NCBI RefSeq assembly: GCF_027924605.1
Contig: NZ_AP027042.1
Location: 248,001 to 312,000 of the forward strand
Length of the DNA: 64,000 bases
Direction of reading: 5' to 3'
From: Dyella sp. GSA-30
GTDB taxonomy: Bacteria > Pseudomonadota > Gammaproteobacteria > Xanthomonadales > Rhodanobacteraceae
Shown here: positions 58,249-64,000 of the stretch, piece after piece
Layout: each line of letters opens with the position of its first letter
Position numbering within the stretch: the stretch's first letter is position 1
Program-made: the position numbers and the translations under genes
The notes under the pieces: model-generated
What the model was told of the DNA's origin: nothing
What the model saw: only the letters and a program-made list of their open reading frames with translations
Databases searched by the model: none

Positions 58249-58739
58249 AACGCGCGACGCGCGGTCGGCTGGTGCTGCTGGTCGTCGTGGGCGCCGTGGT
58301 GGTCGCGGCGCTATGGCAATGGCAGCGCGACCGGCACGACGATCCGGGCAATCTGCTCGGCATCGATCCTGCCGCGGTCGACCAAATCGGCCTGCAATTT
58401 CAAAGTGCGCCGATGCAGCATTACAGCCGCCATGACGGCCATTGGTGGAACGCCGATAGCCACAACGCACGCGCGGACGATGGCCGCCTCAACGAGCTGG
58501 CTCAGACGGCCGCCGCCGAGGTATTGCAATGGCGACCCGCACAGGATTTCTCGCTGTCCAGGATCGGGCTGGCACCGCCCTCGGCCACCCTGGAATTGAA
58601 CGGCCAGCGCGTGGAATTTGGCGAAACCTCGGTGACCGGGCCACAGCGCTACGTGCGCGTGGGCGATCGTATCGCCCTGATTCCAGCGCGTTATTCTCCG
58701 CGTCCGGTCGAAGGCAAGGCGATGTCATTGGGGTTGTAA
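58245..58739 (+). CDS. DUF4340-like protein, short form
   Basis: 164 aa. An N-terminal membrane helix (about 8-26) and a periplasmic part with repeated beta-strand pattern ([32 protein letters not shown]) resembling one repeat of DUF4340. Related DUF4340 proteins in Gld-type operons are usually about twice as long, so this looks like a reduced version rather than an obvious truncation: the stop is clean and no frame continues. Starts inside the end of the GldG gene. Confidence 0.7.
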   Translation: MKRATRGRLVLLVVVGAVVVAALWQWQRDRHDDPGNLLGIDPAAVDQIGLQFQSAPMQHYSRHDGHWWNADSHNARADDGRLNELAQTAAAEVLQWRPAQDFSLSRIGLAPPSATLELNGQRVEFGETSVTGPQRYVRVGDRIALIPARYSPRPVEGKAMSLGL

Positions 58740-58837
58740 GCCCTCGAACATTGATCGCCTCCTTACATCCGATCTTGTACAACGGGCGGGATTCCCCATA
58801 TCCGGGGCAGTACACGAGAACCTCAAGGAGTCACCAG

Positions 58838-60256
<1,419 letters not shown>

Positions 60257-60259
60257 GAG

Positions 60260-60376
60260 CCCCCTCACCCCCGGCAGAGCCAGGGGAGAGGGAGCCAAAA
60301 GCGCGCAACGTTGACACTTTCCTCAGTCAGTTCCCTCTCCCCTGGCTCTGCCGGGGGTGAGGGTTAGGGTGAGGGG
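60260..60376. repeat. Long inverted repeat, CCCTCACCCC family, copy 2
   Basis: Left arm 60260-60292, right arm 60333-60376, with a spacer containing AAAAGCGCG and ACGTTGA as in copy 1 at 8908-9036. The right arm has an extra 12-bp unit (GTTAGGGTGAGG type) lacking in the left, so the two arms differ in length. Confidence 0.85.
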
Positions 60377-60416
60377 GCGCTCTTGCTCTTCACCGTCAAC
60401 TCCACTGATCACACCC

Positions 60417-61244
60417 GTGCCCGAACTCCCCGAAGTCGAAACCACGCGCCGCGGCATCGCCCCGCACTTGATCGGCCGACGCATCACGGCGGTGACGTTG
60501 CGCCGTACCGATCTGCGCTGGCCGATTCCAAAGGAAATCACCGAGCTTTTGCCAGGCCAACGCATCGACGCGGTCGAACGTCGCGCGAAATACCTGCTAC
60601 TACATACGCAGGCCGGCAGCGCGCTGTTGCACCTGGGCATGTCCGGCATGCTGCGCGTGCTGCCGCCCGATGCACCGTTGGGCAAGCACGACCACGTCGA
60701 CATCGTCGTCGAGGCCAAGGCAACTCAAGGCGAGCGCGTCCTGCGCTTCACCGATCCGCGCCGCTTCGGCTGCCTGTTATGGCAGCCGCCGGAAAGCACG
60801 CATGAGCTATTGGCCGACCTCGGCCCTGAACCGTTAACCGACGATTTTGACGGCGATCTGCTGTGGCGCATGTCACGCGGCCGCAAAGCGGCGGTGAAGT
60901 TGTTCCTGATGGATAACGCCATCGTGGTTGGCGTCGGAAACATCTATGCCAGCGAAGCCTTGTTCGCGGCAGGCATCGACCCCCGCCGCGCCGCCGGCTC
61001 GGTATCGCGCGAACGCTACGCGCGCTTGGCGGCTGAGGTGAAACGCATCCTCGCGTGGGCCATTGAACGTGGCGGCACCACGCTTCGCGATTTTCTCAAT
61101 CCTGACGGCGCACCCGGCTATTTCTTTCGCGAGTTGAACGTCTATGGCCGCGAAGGCGAGCCGTGCCGCACGTGCAGTACGCCGATTCGCCAGACCGTGC
61201 TTGGACAACGCTCCACTTTCTGGTGTCCACGCTGCCAGCGTTGA
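60417..61244 (+). CDS. mutM: Formamidopyrimidine-DNA glycosylase
   Basis: Excises oxidised purines such as 8-oxoguanine and nicks the abasic site. 275 aa. The GTG start is followed by the catalytic PELPEVET (Pro as N-terminal nucleophile, Glu next). Also present: the K57-type lysine in [18 protein letters not shown], the H2TH region ([17 protein letters not shown]) and the C-terminal zinc finger [16 protein letters not shown] with four cysteines. No strong Shine-Dalgarno; the family N-terminus fixes the start. Confidence 0.97.
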   Translation: MPELPEVETTRRGIAPHLIGRRITAVTLRRTDLRWPIPKEITELLPGQRIDAVERRAKYLLLHTQAGSALLHLGMSGMLRVLPPDAPLGKHDHVDIVVEAKATQGERVLRFTDPRRFGCLLWQPPESTHELLADLGPEPLTDDFDGDLLWRMSRGRKAAVKLFLMDNAIVVGVGNIYASEALFAAGIDPRRAAGSVSRERYARLAAEVKRILAWAIERGGTTLRDFLNPDGAPGYFFRELNVYGREGEPCRTCSTPIRQTVLGQRSTFWCPRCQR

Positions 61245-61364
61245 ACATCCACGACCACACTGAAGCTTTTCAGCTTGACCCCACGCCAACTTCGTCCGTG
61301 AACGAGTAACCCCGGCAAAGCTTGCGATAAAGAATATGAGCCGGCGTCGGCTCAGGGATCTTTC

Positions 61365-62633
61365 GTGCGCAACATACCTATATCGATACTTCTCTGGGCT
61401 ATTTCATTTGGCGCAGCGGCAAGTAATACGGCCGCTCCTTTTATCGATACGTTCGATCTTCCTTTTGATCGATACACCTGGCTGACTACGCACAACGCGT
61501 TCAACTATGGATTCACCCCGGTTCCAAACCAGACCTACCGCATACCCGAGCAATTGCGCGATGGCGTGCGGGGCTTGATGCTCGATTTCGTCCAATCACG
61601 CGGACGGATTTATCTATGCCACAGCGTTTGCCTTTCCGGCGAGCTGACGTTGGAAGCAACGTTCAACGAGCAAATCATGCCCTTTTTACGAACCCATCCA
61701 GATGCCATATTGACCTTGCATGTGGAGGATGGCGCTTCACGCAGCATGCTTCATACCGCACTCAATGGCGTGCCAGGCCTGGCAAGCATGACGTTCGATC
61801 CGCAAACATGGGATACACCCGATTGGCCCACGCCGCGACAAATGATCGGTGCTGGACAACGCTTGCTGATTTTCAATCTGAATAGCGACAACAGCGGCGA
61901 TTTCGCGGTCGACGAAGGTAACGTGCACATCATGGCAAGTACTGACGGCACCGTTGAAAACTACTGGAGCCTGGGCGACACGATCTTCACCCACGACTAC
62001 ACCTGCAAGAGCCGCTGGAGCGACATTCCCCTCGATCGCAAGAACGTCGCCTTTCCGGGCAAGGCATGGAACCGGCTCTTTGTCATGAATCAGTTTCATG
62101 GCGTGAGCCTGGGTTTGCACGCGCGGCTGGACAATCGCTTTGACCGACTGCTCGATCGTGTCGACAACTATTGCGCGATCCCTGCCATGCGCAAGCCAAA
62201 CTTCATCGCTGTCGACCACTACGAGCAGGGCGACGGCCTGGCATTTTCCGGTGTGGTGACTCAGGGAGGCGTGATCTTCTACAGAGACAACGCTGCCGGT
62301 GGAGATATCGTTTGCGGAGTACCCGGTCGCGTTCATATCGACGCGAATATCAAAAATGGCGACTTCACGGGTTGCGAAAATGACGAGGCTCGCTCCGCCC
62401 GCATTGCCAACTTGCCGGCAGGAACACGCATCAGCGTCTATGACTCGCCAGATGGCAATACAAGCGACGACTACACCACGATTGTGCTGCGCAAAGACGT
62501 CACCAACCTGATCGTCCCGAGCTTCGAAACCACCGGCACAAATGCAGATTGGGAAATCACCTATCGCCGCAAGAACGGGCTGGACGGAAAGATCTCACGC
62601 ATCGTGATCGATCCGCCGAGCAGCCGCCCATGA
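61365..62633 (+). CDS. Secreted PI-PLC X domain-like phosphodiesterase
   Basis: 422 aa. Signal peptide (residues 1-24). The catalytic domain (about 30-290) has the PI-PLC-like THNAF with His43, LMLDF and the second histidine His86 in CHSVC, so both catalytic histidines are present. The C-terminal region (about 300-420; GVIFYRDNAAGGDIVCGV) has a crystallin/inhibitor-like beta pattern. The GTG start follows AGGGA. GC content is visibly lower than in the neighbours. It probably cleaves a phosphoinositide-type or related substrate outside the cell; the substrate is unproven. Confidence 0.8.
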   Translation: MRNIPISILLWAISFGAAASNTAAPFIDTFDLPFDRYTWLTTHNAFNYGFTPVPNQTYRIPEQLRDGVRGLMLDFVQSRGRIYLCHSVCLSGELTLEATFNEQIMPFLRTHPDAILTLHVEDGASRSMLHTALNGVPGLASMTFDPQTWDTPDWPTPRQMIGAGQRLLIFNLNSDNSGDFAVDEGNVHIMASTDGTVENYWSLGDTIFTHDYTCKSRWSDIPLDRKNVAFPGKAWNRLFVMNQFHGVSLGLHARLDNRFDRLLDRVDNYCAIPAMRKPNFIAVDHYEQGDGLAFSGVVTQGGVIFYRDNAAGGDIVCGVPGRVHIDANIKNGDFTGCENDEARSARIANLPAGTRISVYDSPDGNTSDDYTTIVLRKDVTNLIVPSFETTGTNADWEITYRRKNGLDGKISRIVIDPPSSRP

Positions 62634-62678
62634 CAGCGAACGCCAGGGCGCGACATCCAGCGCGCCCTGGCAGCAGGA

Positions 62679-63443
62679 TCAATCCGGCCAGAGAAATTCG
62701 ACGTAGGTGTTGTTGAAATCAGGATGCTCGAAGTCACCGCCCAGCTTGGCGACAAGACCCGGCACGCCCTCGGCTTCCAGCGACTGGCCATCGACAAAGT
62801 GGGCACCGAGCGCCTGCATGTCGGCCAGCCGTTCGCATAACTGCCCTGCGCGGTCGATATCACGATCGGGCACGTTACGCAGGCTGATATCCGGTCGACC
62901 GAACTTGCGCATGCCACGCGTATGAACCCAGGACCGGCCGAGCTGGTCTTCGCCGTCGCGCATGATTAGCAGATGGTTGCGCGTGGGCGCGCCATCGGCG
63001 ATGAGGTAACGGCGACGCCATGCGTCCGCATCGAGCAGACTGACGATCTGTGGGTCGAAAATCGCGGTGCCGCCCACGTCGAGCAGGGCCGCCATCACAC
63101 CGAACGTATCACGCAGATAGCCGGTCGCCTGGCTGTCCTTGATGCGGCCACGGATCACCAGCACCTGCGGTGCGTCGAGCGCCAGCTTGTATGCCTCGGC
63201 GGCGTCTTCCTTGAGCATGCGACCCAGGCCGCCCTTGAGCGGGTAGCCTTCCCACTGGCGCAGCGCATTGTGGTGGTAGCTGGTCATCTCCACGCCATGC
63301 GGCAAGCCGTCGCTGCCATAGTCCTGCATCGGCGGGCGGCCGGTGCCGAAATTGCCGAAGACATAGAACTGCAGCAGGATTTCTTCGTCGCTGGGCTGCC
63401 AGTGCGGGCGCTGCCAGGCGGGGATGATGACGGGCTTGCTCAT
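62679..63443 (-). CDS. Unrecognised conserved-looking protein
   Basis: 254 aa, no family recognised. No signal peptide or membrane helix; the sequence is rich in Asp, His and Gly with aromatic patches (LLQFYVFGNFGTG, YHHNALRQWEGYP). It contains an internal DAPQVLVIRGRIKDS and DQLGRSWVHTRGM. AAGGA before the ATG supports the start. It lies 32 bp after tdk on the same strand, so the two are probably cotranscribed. I do not propose a function. Confidence 0.6.
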   Translation of the reverse strand: MSKPVIIPAWQRPHWQPSDEEILLQFYVFGNFGTGRPPMQDYGSDGLPHGVEMTSYHHNALRQWEGYPLKGGLGRMLKEDAAEAYKLALDAPQVLVIRGRIKDSQATGYLRDTFGVMAALLDVGGTAIFDPQIVSLLDADAWRRRYLIADGAPTRNHLLIMRDGEDQLGRSWVHTRGMRKFGRPDISLRNVPDRDIDRAGQLCERLADMQALGAHFVDGQSLEAEGVPGLVAKLGGDFEHPDFNNTYVEFLWPD

Positions 63444-63475
63444 AGGGGGAATCCTTGTGGTGACAACGCGAGGGC

Positions 63476-64000
63476 TCAGGGCCGCTCGCCCAGCGGCAGC
63501 ACGGTCTGCTGCAATTCGATGCGACCGTGCCCCTCGGTGATGTTCTTGAACTCGGCGCGGCTGACCGAGACATAGCGGTCATTGCCGCCGATCTCAACCT
63601 GCGGGCCGTCGGTGACGGCGCGGCCCTGTTCATCTACGCGAACCACCATGGTGGCCTTGCGCCCGGTATGGCAGATCGTCTTGATCTCCTCCAGGTTGTC
63701 CGCCCAGGCCAACAGATAACGGCTCCCATCGAACAACTCGCCGCGGAAATCCGTACGCAGGCCATAGGCCAGCACCGGTATGTTCAGCTTGTCCACGACA
63801 TCGGAGAGCTGCCAGACCTGTGCCTTGGTCAGAAACTGCGCCTCGTCGACGAATACGCAGTGCAAGGCACCTTGCGCGGCGATATCGGCCTGTACCATGG
63901 CGAACAGATCCTCCTCGCCGGAGAACCGCCGCGCATTCGCCTTCAGGCCAATGCGCGAGGCCACGACACCCTCGCCAAAGCGGTTGTCCAGCGCCGGCGT
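63476..64000 (-). CDS. tdk: Thymidine kinase, N-terminal part beyond the right edge
   Basis: Phosphorylates thymidine and deoxyuridine for salvage. 174 residues are visible, reading in from the edge; the ATP-binding N-terminus lies outside. Type II family motifs: [43 protein letters not shown]. The zinc site is eroded: in E. coli Tdk the corresponding segments are ICHCG and VCRKH, here ICHTG and VSRAE, so only the first cysteine is kept. The in-frame GTG at 63964 is internal to this longer frame. Confidence 0.9.
   Translation of the reverse strand, partial: TPALDNRFGEGVVASRIGLKANARRFSGEEDLFAMVQADIAAQGALHCVFVDEAQFLTKAQVWQLSDVVDKLNIPVLAYGLRTDFRGELFDGSRYLLAWADNLEEIKTICHTGRKATMVVRVDEQGRAVTDGPQVEIGGNDRYVSVSRAEFKNITEGHGRIELQQTVLPLGERP

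Noticed and set aside
63476-63964. Complete tdk gene starting at 63964
   Set aside because: The frame continues to the window edge with conserved sequence ([15 protein letters not shown]), so the GTG at 63964 is internal and the gene is cut.

Overview
The window looks like a chromosomal segment of a GC-rich gammaproteobacterium of the order Xanthomonadales, most likely family Rhodanobacteraceae (Dyella/Luteibacter/Rhodanobacter-like). The evidence is gene order and sequence feel: divergent rhlB / trxA-rho, ftsE-ftsX, secB-gpsA, rpmB-rpmG, a Rho with a long Asn/Arg/Gly-rich N-terminal extension, and many intergenic palindromic repeats of the kinds common in this order. No database search was run, so the genus is an inference. 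No rRNA, tRNA, CRISPR array, prophage or insertion sequence was seen; the segment is mostly core genome with small accessory islands.

Layout. 1-3157 (minus): 5' part of a large trimeric autotransporter adhesin with long tandem repeats, cut by the left edge. 3.5-6.3 kb: MATE exporter and a zinc-ribbon membrane protein. 6.3-13.3 kb: priA with DnaA-box-like sites upstream, a divergent SDR/LysR pair, a type II NADH dehydrogenase and transaldolase. 13.4-21.7 kb (minus): a translationally coupled RND tripartite efflux operon (pump, adaptor, outer membrane factor) and an OmpR-type two-component system. 21.8-28.1 kb: rpoH with a perfect CIRCE operator in its leader, a Tat-exported alpha/beta hydrolase divergent from an MmyB-type regulator, ung with a dual-receiver response regulator, and ftsE-ftsX. 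28.3-32.8 kb: rhlB, trxA and rho around a structured intergenic element. 33.1-38.0 kb: a DUF155/RMND1-like membrane protein, a second two-component system, and gshA.

38.0-41.8 kb holds the most interesting accessory locus: a small secreted six-cysteine peptide, a DUF692 (MNIO) enzyme and a DUF2063 partner, with a divergent DoxX protein and an AraC regulator downstream. This is the architecture of the copper-related bufferin/gig-type RiPP systems, but the peptide has a repeated CKG-type core. A strong hairpin sits between the precursor and enzyme genes.

41.8-64.0 kb: an exported metallo-beta-lactamase-fold protein, a SNF2-type helicase, gpsA-secB, rpmB-rpmG, an S9 peptidase, a DUF4166/saccharopine-dehydrogenase-like pair, a DHFR-like/DUF3052 pair, an acyl desaturase, a Gld-type ABC transporter operon, gnd, mutM, a secreted PI-PLC-like protein, an unrecognised protein, and tdk running off the right edge with an eroded zinc site. 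tal and gnd (pentose phosphate), gshA and trxA (thiol redox), mutM and ung (base excision repair), and rpoH (heat shock) give the window a stress and redox flavour, but these genes are scattered rather than one operon.
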